64,000 bases of DNA, taken from positions 62,001 to 126,000 of the forward strand of contig CAJFVO010000004.1 in the NCBI GenBank assembly GCA_904420555.1, written 5' to 3'. Source of the DNA: Candidatus Heritagella intestinalis. GTDB lineage: Bacteria > Bacillota > Clostridia > Oscillospirales > Acutalibacteraceae. The position numbers and the translations under genes were made by a program. How positions within the stretch are numbered: the stretch's first letter is position 1; every line of letters starts with the position of its first letter. The notes under the pieces are model-generated. The model was given only the letters and a program-made list of their open reading frames with translations. It searched no databases and was not told the origin of the DNA. Below, one piece after another: positions 33,323 through 40,364 of the stretch.

Positions 33323-34195
33323 TCAGTGGATAGTCTCTATTTCGATTTCGTAATACTGCTCTTGAAACTCCACGGCTTTCCAAATTTCCTTTTTATCAAA
33401 ATGGAGCCCCTGGGGGGCGGCCACAAGCTTGTCCTCCACATCATTATGGCGGTGGACGATGCCGATCATGCTGGCGGTGTATTCCTCCACCGGGGCCTCT
33501 ACCCCCAGCAGATACACATCCAGTTCTTCGCCGTCGCCGCCCAATACCCCCGGGATGTGCCCGTAATGGACAGGATAGGTGAGGTTGGGGTATGCAGGGT
33601 GCGTGCTTCCCCTGGGCCGGTCGATTTTGATGGTGACCGTTTTCCCCAGATAGGATTTTACCAGGGCTTTTCGCAAAGTATAGACGATGAAGTTGTGTTT
33701 CCCCTTGCGGTACGTTTCCCGGCCGGTATCACCAGGGACTTGCCGGGTTAGGGATACCTTCAGGGCTTCATACGCTTTTGCGGCGGCAGGGGTGTGGTTG
33801 AGGTAATCCCGGAAATTGATGTAGTTGACCCAATCCATGCTGTTGGTAAGGACGACATGGATAAAATGGGTTTGCAGGTCGCCCGTACCATCATAAAGGC
33901 TGCCCGACGCAAATAACAGCTGCTCTCCAAAATCCGGCTTTGACCGATTGTAAAAGCCGCCGTCTTTCAGTTCTTTTTCCAAGGCGAGAATCTCGGCAAA
34001 ATCATCCACCGCAACGGCAATATCAATAATGGGCTTCGCCTTGATCGAGAGGACCGAGGTGCTTCCCACGTGCTGGATGTCTTTCGCAACATCCCCCAAG
34101 ATGGCCTTTAAACGGGCGATGGTATTCTGGGCCTCGACCTCCCATTCTTTCTGATGTTCACACAGCTTGACAGCTTCTCGTTTTAATCCTAACAT
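33323..34195 (-). CDS. Fusion of GrpB-like nucleotidyltransferase and inorganic pyrophosphatase-like domain
   Basis: The 290-residue protein has two parts. Residues about 1-183 are a GrpB/UPF0157 domain with IQHVGSTSVLSIKAKPIIDI, the nucleotidyltransferase-fold GS and D-x-D-like signature, then FIHVV and YINFRDYLNHTP. Residues about 184-290 resemble a short class I pyrophosphatase: VTIKIDRPRGSTHP, YPVHYGHIPG, DGEELDVYLLG (the DxDxxD metal motif with Glu at the second place) and HNDVEDKLVAAP. A nucleotidyltransferase joined to a domain that would remove its pyrophosphate product makes chemical sense, but the substrate is unknown. Start ATG 34195 follows TTTGGAGG; upstream in-frame ATGs lie beyond the ribosome site. 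Confidence 0.87.
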   Translation of the reverse strand: MLGLKREAVKLCEHQKEWEVEAQNTIARLKAILGDVAKDIQHVGSTSVLSIKAKPIIDIAVAVDDFAEILALEKELKDGGFYNRSKPDFGEQLLFASGSLYDGTGDLQTHFIHVVLTNSMDWVNYINFRDYLNHTPAAAKAYEALKVSLTRQVPGDTGRETYRKGKHNFIVYTLRKALVKSYLGKTVTIKIDRPRGSTHPAYPNLTYPVHYGHIPGVLGGDGEELDVYLLGVEAPVEEYTASMIGIVHRHNDVEDKLVAAPQGLHFDKKEIWKAVEFQEQYYEIEIETIH

Positions 34196-34218
34196 GGAAC
34201 CTCCAAATAACTGCATTA

Positions 34219-34267
34219 CAAAAACCAAAGGGAGACAGCTTCTTTGCGAAGTGTCTCCCTCTGGTTT
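34219..34267 (-). terminator. Terminator of the small membrane protein gene
   Basis: On the minus strand, AACCAGAGGGAGACA pairs with TGTCTCCCTTTGGTT and is followed by TTTG. It lies 57 bases after the 56-residue gene and just before the GrpB-type start. Confidence 0.75.
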
Positions 34268-34323
34268 TCCTTGGTGTTTGCGGCTTTTATCGTAAAGGCG
34301 CTTCCAAAAAGAGAAGGGGGGCC

Positions 34324-34494
34324 TTATTCGTTATAGAATTCATCCAGGGGCTGGAAAGGCCGGCCGGGATGGGTTGCTTTCTTGCGGCTGTCACGGAGAT
34401 GGTCGCGAAGAACAATGGCGGCCACTCCGACAATCGCAGAGAGAATAAAAGCGGCAAAGGGATAGGGGAAAGAAGACAGCATCAAAGTCATCAT
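34324..34494 (-). CDS. Small membrane protein of 56 residues
   Basis: The frame runs from ATG 34494 to TAA 34324: MMTLMLSSFPYPFAAFILS, then AIVGVAAIVLRDHLRDSRK and a polar tail ending LDEFYNE. One membrane helix (residues about 12-29) is followed by a basic stretch, placing the tail in the cytoplasm. GAGAGGAG lies 12 bases upstream of the ATG, a little far but usable. The gene has its own terminator (34219-34267) and a perfect inverted repeat upstream, which supports a real transcript. No homologue is recognised; many such proteins modulate membrane complexes. Confidence 0.65.
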   Translation of the reverse strand: MMTLMLSSFPYPFAAFILSAIVGVAAIVLRDHLRDSRKKATHPGRPFQPLDEFYNE

Positions 34495-34576
34495 ATCGGA
34501 CCATAACTCCTCTCTGTAGTAAGTCTCGGGTGGATGGGTTTCTTTTGATGACTATACTCTACCACACTTTTGATGC

Positions 34577-34606
34577 GATTACAATAAATCTTACAGCATT
34601 GTAATC
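34577..34606. promoter_or_regulatory. Perfect inverted repeat GATTACAAT-N12-ATTGTAATC
   Basis: Nine-base arms at 34577-34585 and 34598-34606 with a 12-base spacer, in the 195-base gap between the 56-residue gene and recQ. A related element (GGTTACAATTTGTTACC) follows near 34640. This is operator-like and probably acts on the minus-strand small gene. Confidence 0.5.
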
Positions 34607-34689
34607 AAATTGTTAGAATTTGTACCCAAATACCCTGTTTGGTTACAATTTGTTACCGTTTCCCGTCCGTTTCCGCCAGAGAGAGGGCC

Positions 34690-36207
34690 TTATTTCCGAA
34701 TTTCTTCCAAAAAGAGGCGGCCATAGCGGCGGAGCTTCTGCTCTCCCACGCCGGAAACAGAGAGGAGTTCCGCTTCATTCCGGGGCTTCCGGGCGCTCAT
34801 TTCCCAGAGGGTGGCGTCGGTGAACACCGCATAGGGCGGGATGCCGGCGCTCCGGGCCAGGGTGAGGCGCAGCTGCCGCAGCCGCTGGAACAGCTCCGGG
34901 TCCTCCGCACCCTTGGGGAGAGGCGCGGGCTTTTGAACAGGCCGCAGTTCCTGGGCTGCCCGGCTGGGGGCCTCTTTCAGGCAGACCGAGCAGTTTCCGC
35001 AGTGGTCCGGGGGATTTTCCCCGAAATACCGGAGGAGGAAACGGCGCAGGCAGCGGTGGTTGGTGGCATAGAAGGTCATCTGCTTGAGCCGTTCCAGCTC
35101 GTTTTCCCGGACCTGCCGGGCGGTTTCCGCGTCCAGCTCCTCGTTTTCCTGCTCTTTCTCAATCATGAACTGGTTTAAGCGCACATCCGCGCCGCTGTAA
35201 AGGAGGATGCACCGGGCAGGAGAGCCGTCTCGGCCAGCCCGGCCCGCTTCCTGGTAATAGCTTTCCAAATCTTTGGGCATATGATAATGGACGACAAAGG
35301 AAACATTGGATTTGTCGATGCCCATGCCGAAAGCGTTGGTGGCCACCATAATGGGTTTGCGGTCATAGAGGAAATCCTCCTGGCTCTGCTGGCGCTCCTC
35401 ATCCGGCAGGCCGGCGTGATACCGGGCCGCTGGGAACCCGGCTTCCTGGAGATTCTGGCACACCTGCTCCACGGTCTTTCGGGTGGCGCAGTAGATAATG
35501 CCGCTTTTCCCCTTTTCTTCCCGGAGGATGTGGAGGAGCTCTGAAAATTTATCCCGGGGGCGGCGCACCCCAAAATAGAGGTTCTCCCGGTTAAATCCCG
35601 TCACCACAATGCGGGGATGCTGCAAGTTTAAAAGGCGCAGGATGTCCTGCCGGACCTGCTGGGTGGCCGTGGCAGTAAAGGCCCCCACCACCGGACGATG
35701 GGGGAGGGTTTCGATAAACTGCCGGATTTTCAGATAACTGGGCCGGAAGTCCTGGCCCCACTGGGAAACGCAGTGGGCCTCGTCCACACAAAGGAGGGAA
35801 ATCTCTGTATGCAGGGCGAAGTCCAGGAAATCCGGGGTCAAGAGCCGCTCCGGGGCCACATAGATGATTTTATACACCCCTTGCCGGGCGTTGTACAGGG
35901 CCTTTTGGTACTGCCGGGGCGTCAGGGAGCTGTTGAGATACGCGCCCCGGACGCCGGCCTGCACCAAAGCGTTGACCTGGTCCCGCATGAGGGAGATGAG
36001 CGGGGAGACTACCAGGGTAATCCCCGGGAGCAGGATGCCGGGAATCTGGAAGCAGATGGATTTTCCCGCGCCGGTGGGCATGACCCCCAGGGCGTCCCGG
36101 CCCTGGAGCAGGCTTTCCGCCAGGGTTGCCTGCCCCGGACGGAAGGAGTCGTATCCAAACACCTGCTTCAGGGCCTTTTCCATAGCCTGTTTTCCCGGTT
36201 GTTCCAT
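34690..36207 (-). CDS. recQ: ATP-dependent DNA helicase RecQ
   Basis: The 505-residue 3'-5' helicase has FRPGQATLAESLLQGRD, Walker A MPTGAGKS, the VDEAHCVSQWGQDFRP box, TATATQQVRQDI, MGIDKSNVSFVVHY and QEAGRAGRDG. The zinc-binding Cys set (CLRRFLLRYFGE, CGNCSVC) follows. The C-terminal 75 residues form a shortened HRDC-like domain (LRLTLARSAGIPPYAVFTDATL). I start at ATG 36207 after GGGAAG. The same frame stays open for 175 codons upstream through the 65-bp repeats, but that part is low-complexity repeat translation without a ribosome site. Confidence 0.95.
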   Translation of the reverse strand: MEQPGKQAMEKALKQVFGYDSFRPGQATLAESLLQGRDALGVMPTGAGKSICFQIPGILLPGITLVVSPLISLMRDQVNALVQAGVRGAYLNSSLTPRQYQKALYNARQGVYKIIYVAPERLLTPDFLDFALHTEISLLCVDEAHCVSQWGQDFRPSYLKIRQFIETLPHRPVVGAFTATATQQVRQDILRLLNLQHPRIVVTGFNRENLYFGVRRPRDKFSELLHILREEKGKSGIIYCATRKTVEQVCQNLQEAGFPAARYHAGLPDEERQQSQEDFLYDRKPIMVATNAFGMGIDKSNVSFVVHYHMPKDLESYYQEAGRAGRDGSPARCILLYSGADVRLNQFMIEKEQENEELDAETARQVRENELERLKQMTFYATNHRCLRRFLLRYFGENPPDHCGNCSVCLKEAPSRAAQELRPVQKPAPLPKGAEDPELFQRLRQLRLTLARSAGIPPYAVFTDATLWEMSARKPRNEAELLSVSGVGEQKLRRYGRLFLEEIRK

Positions 36208-36277
36208 GTGCTTCCCATCCCTTTCCTGTTTTGGTTTTTCTATCATAGCACAGGCCGCCCGGAAATGCAATTTCCCG

Positions 36278-36500
36278 CGGAGAGCCGACCCAGGCAATTC
36301 GCGGCGGAGAGCCTCCGCGGGCGATTCGCGTTTTTGGCCTGGTGGGAGCAGCAGCCCGATTCCACGCGGCGGAGAGCCTCCGCGGGCGATTCGCGTTTTT
36401 GGCCTGGTGGGAGCAGCAGCCCGATTCCACGCGGCAGAGAGCCTCCGCTGGCAATTCGCGTTTAAGGCTGGGCGGGAACAGCAGCCTGGTTTCACGCGGA
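36278..36500. repeat. Tandem 65-bp repeat array
   Basis: Three units begin at 36301, 36366 and 36431, each starting GCGGC(G/A)GAGAGCCTCCGC, and a partial fourth begins at 36496. A degenerate partial unit precedes them at 36278. Units 1 and 2 are almost identical and unit 3 has diverged. Each unit contains the hairpin GCGGAG/CTCCGC and ends in GATTCCAC or a variant. The period is exactly 65 bases. Confidence 0.92.
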
Positions 36501-36524
36501 GATAATGATATTGATAGGCACTTA

Positions 36525-36553
36525 TTGCTTTTTCTTTGGGAAAACGGTACAAT
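36525..36553 (+). promoter_or_regulatory. Promoter-like sequence without an obvious gene
   Basis: TTGCTT (36525-36530), a 17-base spacer and TACAAT (36548-36553). The next 140 bases hold no gene with a ribosome site before the following promoter. It may drive a short RNA, or transcription into the NfeD-flotillin operon. Confidence 0.4.
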
Positions 36554-36695
36554 AAAAGACAGAGAGAAACCGGATGTTTATAAAACGCGAGAAGGCTAGG
36601 CATTGTCCGGAGCAGCCGGGATAGGAGCGGAAGGGGCGCTTTGGAAAAATCGCCTTTTCCGACGAAAATCCGCCTAAAACCGGCTGGGGCAGTGT

Positions 36696-36774
36696 TTGTG
36701 TTTTCACGGGGGTTCCGATATAATGGCTCCAACAGCTGTTACCCCGGAAAAGGGCGGCAACCCCTTTTCCGGGG
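36696..36774 (+). promoter_or_regulatory. Promoter and 5' leader hairpin of the NfeD-flotillin operon
   Basis: TTGTGT (36696-36701), a 17-base spacer and TATAAT (36719-36724). About ten bases after the expected start, CCCCGGAAAAGGG (36742-36754) pairs perfectly with CCCTTTTCCGGGG (36762-36774). There is no T-run, so it is a stabilising or regulatory 5' hairpin, not a terminator. Confidence 0.65.
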
Positions 36775-36821
36775 AAGGAATGCCGTTCCGGATTCCACAC
36801 CACGAAGGGAGGTTTGCCAGC

Positions 36822-37397
36822 GTGGATGATTCCGTTTTATCCACTGTTTACTGGTGCTGCATGGGGGCGGGGCTTCTGTTTCCCCTGCTCCAGCTGGTGC
36901 TGGATTTTCTCAATTTGGATTTTGGGAGCGGGGATTTCCCGCTGCCTTTCAGCTTTACCGCCCTGTCCTTTGGGGTGCTGGTATTGGGAGCGGTGGGACA
37001 GATTGTCCTGGTGCTGGGCGGCCACTGGCTGCTCAGCCTGGGGCTGGGCCTGCTCCTGGGGGTGCTGGCCTTCCTGGCCTTGACCTACTATGTCATCCGC
37101 CCTCTGAAGCAAAGCGCGCCGCCCCCAGTCCAGAGCATCGGCGATTTGCGCTGGAAGGAAGGGGTCATCAAACTGGCTCCCAGAAAGGACTTTACCGGGA
37201 CAGTCCGGGTGCTTGGCGCTTCCGGAAGCTATGTCACCTACAGTGCCCGGCCCGCCTCCTGGGTGGAGGAGGAAATTCCCGTGGGGACCCGGGTCCTCAT
37301 TGTGGAGGTAGACGAAGAAGCAAACATCTGCACGGTCTGCCCTTTCGAGTCCTATCGGAAGGAGCTGGAACGGCAGAAACAAAAAGGAGGTTTTTAA
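36822..37397 (+). CDS. NfeD-like protein paired with flotillin (YuaF type)
   Basis: The 191-residue protein has several hydrophobic segments in its first 100 residues (GAGLLFPLLQLVLDFLN, FGVLVLGAVGQIVLVLGG, LGLGLLLGVLAFLALTYYVI) and a C-terminal OB-like domain (WKEGVIKLAPRKDFTGTVRVLG, GTRVLIVEVDEEANICTVCPF). In B. subtilis the equivalent YuaF lies directly before floT and modulates membrane order. GTG 36822 has GGGAGG nine bases upstream; there is no nearby in-frame ATG. The flotillin gene starts three bases after the stop. Confidence 0.85.
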   Translation: MDDSVLSTVYWCCMGAGLLFPLLQLVLDFLNLDFGSGDFPLPFSFTALSFGVLVLGAVGQIVLVLGGHWLLSLGLGLLLGVLAFLALTYYVIRPLKQSAPPPVQSIGDLRWKEGVIKLAPRKDFTGTVRVLGASGSYVTYSARPASWVEEEIPVGTRVLIVEVDEEANICTVCPFESYRKELERQKQKGGF

Positions 37398-37400
37398 ACT

Positions 37401-38981
37401 ATGCCGGAAATTACATCAACCGCAATCCTGGTGGGCGTCATTGTGGTGGGCCTGATTATTGTGCTGGCCGCCATTTTCTCCACCTGGAAGAAAGTCCCCG
37501 CCGATAAGGCGGCCATTGTCACGGGCCTTGGAAAAGCCAAGGTCATTACCGGCGGCGGCGTCATGGTGCTGCCGGTGCTCCAACGCATCGACTACATCAC
37601 CCTGGAAAACATCAGCTTTGATGTGAATATGCAGGGCACCCTCACCGCCGACGCTGTGCCCATTGAGGCCAACGGCACCGTGGTGGTGAAGATTAAGAAC
37701 GACGCCGCCATGATCCGTTCCGCTGTGGAGCAGTTTAAGTGCGCAAGGGAAGAGGAAACCAAGCGCCACATTATGGAGACGTCCCGGGACGTGTGCGAAG
37801 GCCGTCTCCGTGAAATTATCGCGGACATGACCGCCGAGCAGCTCTATAAGGACCGCAAGACTTTTTCCGAGCGGGTGAAGGAAGTGGCCGAAGAACAGCT
37901 CAGCGAGCTGGGCTTGGAGCTGAAGTCCTTTACCATCAAGGGCATTGGCGACCAGAACGGGTACTTTGAAGCCCTGAGCAAGCCCCAGATTGCCGCTGTG
38001 AAGCGGGATGCGGAAATCGCCGAAGCCGAGGCCATGAAGGAGAGCATGATTAAGACCTCCGAAGCCCGGCGTGCCGGCGAGCAGGCCCGGCTGGAATCCG
38101 AGGCCCGCATGGCGGAAGCCAAAAAGGAAGCCGACATTAAGAAGCTGAATTTTGAGCGGGAGCGCCAGACCACCCAGGCCATCTCCGACGCCGCTTACAG
38201 CATCCAGCAGAATGTGACCCAGAAGGACATCACCAACACCGAAATGGACGCCAGCGTCCTGAAGGAGCAGCGCGCCCGGGAAGTCCGGGAAGCGGCTATC
38301 CAGATTGAGATTGCAGCGGAACAAAAGAATATTGAACTGGCCAAGCGCAAGGCAGAACGCAAGGAAGCCGAGCTGGAAGAAACCGTGATTAAGCCCTCGG
38401 AGGCGGAGAAGCGCCGGGCAGAGCTCAAGGCCGAAGCCGAGAAAATCGCCATGATTAAGCAGGCCGAGGCCCAGGCAGAAGCCCAGAAGCTGGACGCCCA
38501 GGCCCAGGCCGAGCGCATCAAGCAGGAAGGCGAGGCCCAGGCGGAGATTACCGCCAAGCAGGGCGCCGCTCAGGCAGAGGCCATCCGCCGCCAGGGCCTG
38601 GCAGAAGCCGAAGCCCTGGAAAAGAAAGCGGAAGCTCTGGCCAAAATGGACGACGCCGGTAAGCTGCAAATGGTCATTGAAAAGCTGCCGGAAATCGCCC
38701 GGGCCATTGCCGAGCCCATGTCCAAGATTGGCAATATCACCATTATCGACGGCTCCGGCGGCGGGGAGTCCGGCGGCGGCGCCGCAGATGTGGCCCGGTA
38801 TATGACCGGTTCCTTGAAGGCCGTCAACGAGGCTTTGAAGGATACCATTGGCTTTGACCTGACGGACGTGATGCGCGCCCAGACCTTGGAGGCCAAAACT
38901 ACCCACAACCTCCATGTGGAAGGACTGCCCGAAGCCCAGACGCCTCCGGCCTCTCAGGAGCCGGAACAGCCCCAGAGCTGA
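37401..38981 (+). CDS. floT: Flotillin-like SPFH protein (FloT/YuaG)
   Basis: The 526-residue protein has an N-terminal membrane hairpin (ILVGVIVVGLIIVLAAIFS), an SPFH domain (AAIVTGLGKAKVITGGGVMVLP, then IEANGTVVVKIKNDAAMIRSA) and a long Ala/Glu/Lys coiled coil with the flotillin EA repeats (about 200-420). A Gly-rich spot (DGSGGGESGGGA) and a short tail follow. Flotillins build lipid microdomains that gather signalling and secretion proteins. Start ATG 37401 follows AAGGAGG. It forms an operon with its NfeD partner and ends at a strong terminator. The Gly-rich insertion before the last 70 residues may be specific to this lineage. Confidence 0.95.
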   Translation: MPEITSTAILVGVIVVGLIIVLAAIFSTWKKVPADKAAIVTGLGKAKVITGGGVMVLPVLQRIDYITLENISFDVNMQGTLTADAVPIEANGTVVVKIKNDAAMIRSAVEQFKCAREEETKRHIMETSRDVCEGRLREIIADMTAEQLYKDRKTFSERVKEVAEEQLSELGLELKSFTIKGIGDQNGYFEALSKPQIAAVKRDAEIAEAEAMKESMIKTSEARRAGEQARLESEARMAEAKKEADIKKLNFERERQTTQAISDAAYSIQQNVTQKDITNTEMDASVLKEQRAREVREAAIQIEIAAEQKNIELAKRKAERKEAELEETVIKPSEAEKRRAELKAEAEKIAMIKQAEAQAEAQKLDAQAQAERIKQEGEAQAEITAKQGAAQAEAIRRQGLAEAEALEKKAEALAKMDDAGKLQMVIEKLPEIARAIAEPMSKIGNITIIDGSGGGESGGGAADVARYMTGSLKAVNEALKDTIGFDLTDVMRAQTLEAKTTHNLHVEGLPEAQTPPASQEPEQPQS

Positions 38982-38996
38982 TCGTTTCCATAATTT

Positions 38997-39035
38997 TGCC
39001 CCCGGCTGTTTCTTTGGCAGCCGGGGGCTGTTTTA
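38997..39035 (+). terminator. Terminator of the NfeD-flotillin operon
   Basis: GCCCCCGGCTG pairs with CAGCCGGGGGC, followed by TGTTTTAT. Confidence 0.88.
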
Positions 39036-39059
39036 TCCGGTAAAAAGAAAGGAAAGGTT

Positions 39060-39089
39060 TTGCCTTTTCCCTGGCAGTTATGGTATAAT
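39060..39089 (+). promoter_or_regulatory. Promoter of the paired flavodoxin-like genes
   Basis: TTGCCT (39060-39065), an 18-base spacer and TATAAT (39084-39089) preceded by TGG (extended -10). Confidence 0.7.
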
Positions 39090-39154
39090 AAAAATAGATG
39101 GTTCTGTGTTGATTTTTTGGCGGCATGGTTGTGCCGCTTAAAGGAGTTGATTTC

Positions 39155-39661
39155 GTGAAGCTGTTGATTCACGACCTCCGGCCGCCCCGTTCAGAGCGCC
39201 TGTTTCAGGAATGTACGGGCAAAAACGGCTGGTATGTCATTTCCGACAACGGCTCCATCCGCCCCTGCACCGGCTGCTTTGGCTGCTGGGTCAGGACGCC
39301 GGGGGCCTGTATCCTCCGGGATTCCTACAGCGAAATGGGCCGGCTCCTCTCCCAAAGCGAGGAAGTGGTGCTGGTTTCCCGGTGCTGTTGGGGAGCGCCC
39401 GGGCCTTTTGTGAAGAATGTGCTGGACCGGAGCCTGCCTTACCTGCACCCCTTCTTCACCATCCGGAACAACGAAATGCACCACCGCCTGCGGTATGACC
39501 ACCACTTTGCCCTTTCCGCCCTGTTTTATGGCAAGGGCCTTTCGGAAGAGGAGATGGAGACAGCTTCGGATTGGGTTCATGCAGTGGCTGTGAATTTTGG
39601 CTGCACTGTGCGGCGGGTGGAATTCCGGGAGACCCCGGAAGAACTGGAGGGGATCCTATGA
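39155..39661 (+). CDS. Flavodoxin-like NAD(P)H-dependent FMN reductase family protein
   Basis: The 168-residue protein has a flavodoxin-like fold pattern with the motif RPCTGCFGCWVRTPGAC, typical of Cys-containing flavodoxin-family reductases, and VSRCCWGAPGPFVKNVLDRS in the second half. The phosphate-binding N-terminal loop is weak (LIHDLRPPRSERL), so flavin binding may differ. GTG 39155 follows AAAGGAG; an ATG 30 bases earlier has no site. The stop overlaps the next start in ATGA, so the two products are probably made in equal amounts and may form a pair. Confidence 0.82.
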   Translation: MKLLIHDLRPPRSERLFQECTGKNGWYVISDNGSIRPCTGCFGCWVRTPGACILRDSYSEMGRLLSQSEEVVLVSRCCWGAPGPFVKNVLDRSLPYLHPFFTIRNNEMHHRLRYDHHFALSALFYGKGLSEEEMETASDWVHAVAVNFGCTVRRVEFRETPEELEGIL

Positions 39662-40290
39662 AAATAGCCCTGTTAAACGGCAGCCCCAAAGGCCGGGGCA
39701 GCGCCTCGGAGATTCTGTTGGAGGGGCTGCGGCCCTATCTGCCGGCGGACGCCCTGCTGCCAAAGGTTCACCTGCCCCTGCGGCCCCAGGAGGATTTCCG
39801 GCTTTCCTGCCTTGCGGATTGCCAGGCCCTGGTGTTCGCTTTTCCTTTGTATGTGGACAGCCTGCCTTCCCATGTGATTCGGGCGCTGGAATCCCTGACG
39901 GAGCTGTTCCGGGAGATTGCCGAAAAGCCCACGGTGTATGCAGTGGTCAACTGCGGCTTTTATGAGGGGCAGCAGGCGCACATTGCCCTGCAGGTCATGG
40001 AAAACTGGTGCAGCCAGACAGGCTTTTTGTGGGGCCGGGGCCTGGGCATCGGCGGCGGGGGTGTCCTCTCCGCTACAGGGGAGAGCCCGGTGGGCCAGTT
40101 CCCCAAGCGGGAAATCGGCAAAGCCCTGGCAGTCATGGGCCAGAGCGTTTCCGCCCTGGAATCAGGAAAGACCCTGTTTGTAAACTGCGACCTGCCCCGG
40201 TTCGTCTATCGGCAGGCAGCAGAAGCCCAGTGGAAAAAGCGCGCCCAGAACAATGGGGTTTCGCCCCGGGATTTGGGAAAGCGCCGGTGA
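39658..40290 (+). CDS. Flavodoxin-family NADPH-dependent FMN reductase-like protein
   Basis: The 210-residue product begins MKIALLNGSPKGRGSASEI, the classical flavin-phosphate loop of this family, followed by DCQALVFAFPLYVDSLPSHV and a Gly-rich GRGLGIGGGGVLS. It lacks the CTGC motif of the preceding gene, so the two overlapping genes appear complementary: one with a flavin loop, one with cysteines. The substrate is unknown; redox reduction in the cytosol is inferred. Terminator follows. Confidence 0.85.
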   Translation: MKIALLNGSPKGRGSASEILLEGLRPYLPADALLPKVHLPLRPQEDFRLSCLADCQALVFAFPLYVDSLPSHVIRALESLTELFREIAEKPTVYAVVNCGFYEGQQAHIALQVMENWCSQTGFLWGRGLGIGGGGVLSATGESPVGQFPKREIGKALAVMGQSVSALESGKTLFVNCDLPRFVYRQAAEAQWKKRAQNNGVSPRDLGKRR

Positions 40291-40303
40291 AATTTAATAG
40301 ATA

Positions 40304-40341
40304 AAAAAACTCCGCCGAGAGCTGTTCCGGCGGAGTTTTTG
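40304..40341. terminator. Bidirectional terminator after the flavodoxin pair
   Basis: AAAACTCCGCCG pairs with CGGCGGAGTTTT across a short loop, with T-runs on both strands. Confidence 0.88.
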
Positions 40342-40364
40342 TTTGGCGGCTATAGGTTAGTCAG

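Noticed and set aside
36208-36732. N-terminal extension of recQ by 175 codons
   Set aside because: The extension translates the 65-bp repeats and the promoter region. It has no ribosome site, and RecQ proteins begin near the chosen ATG.
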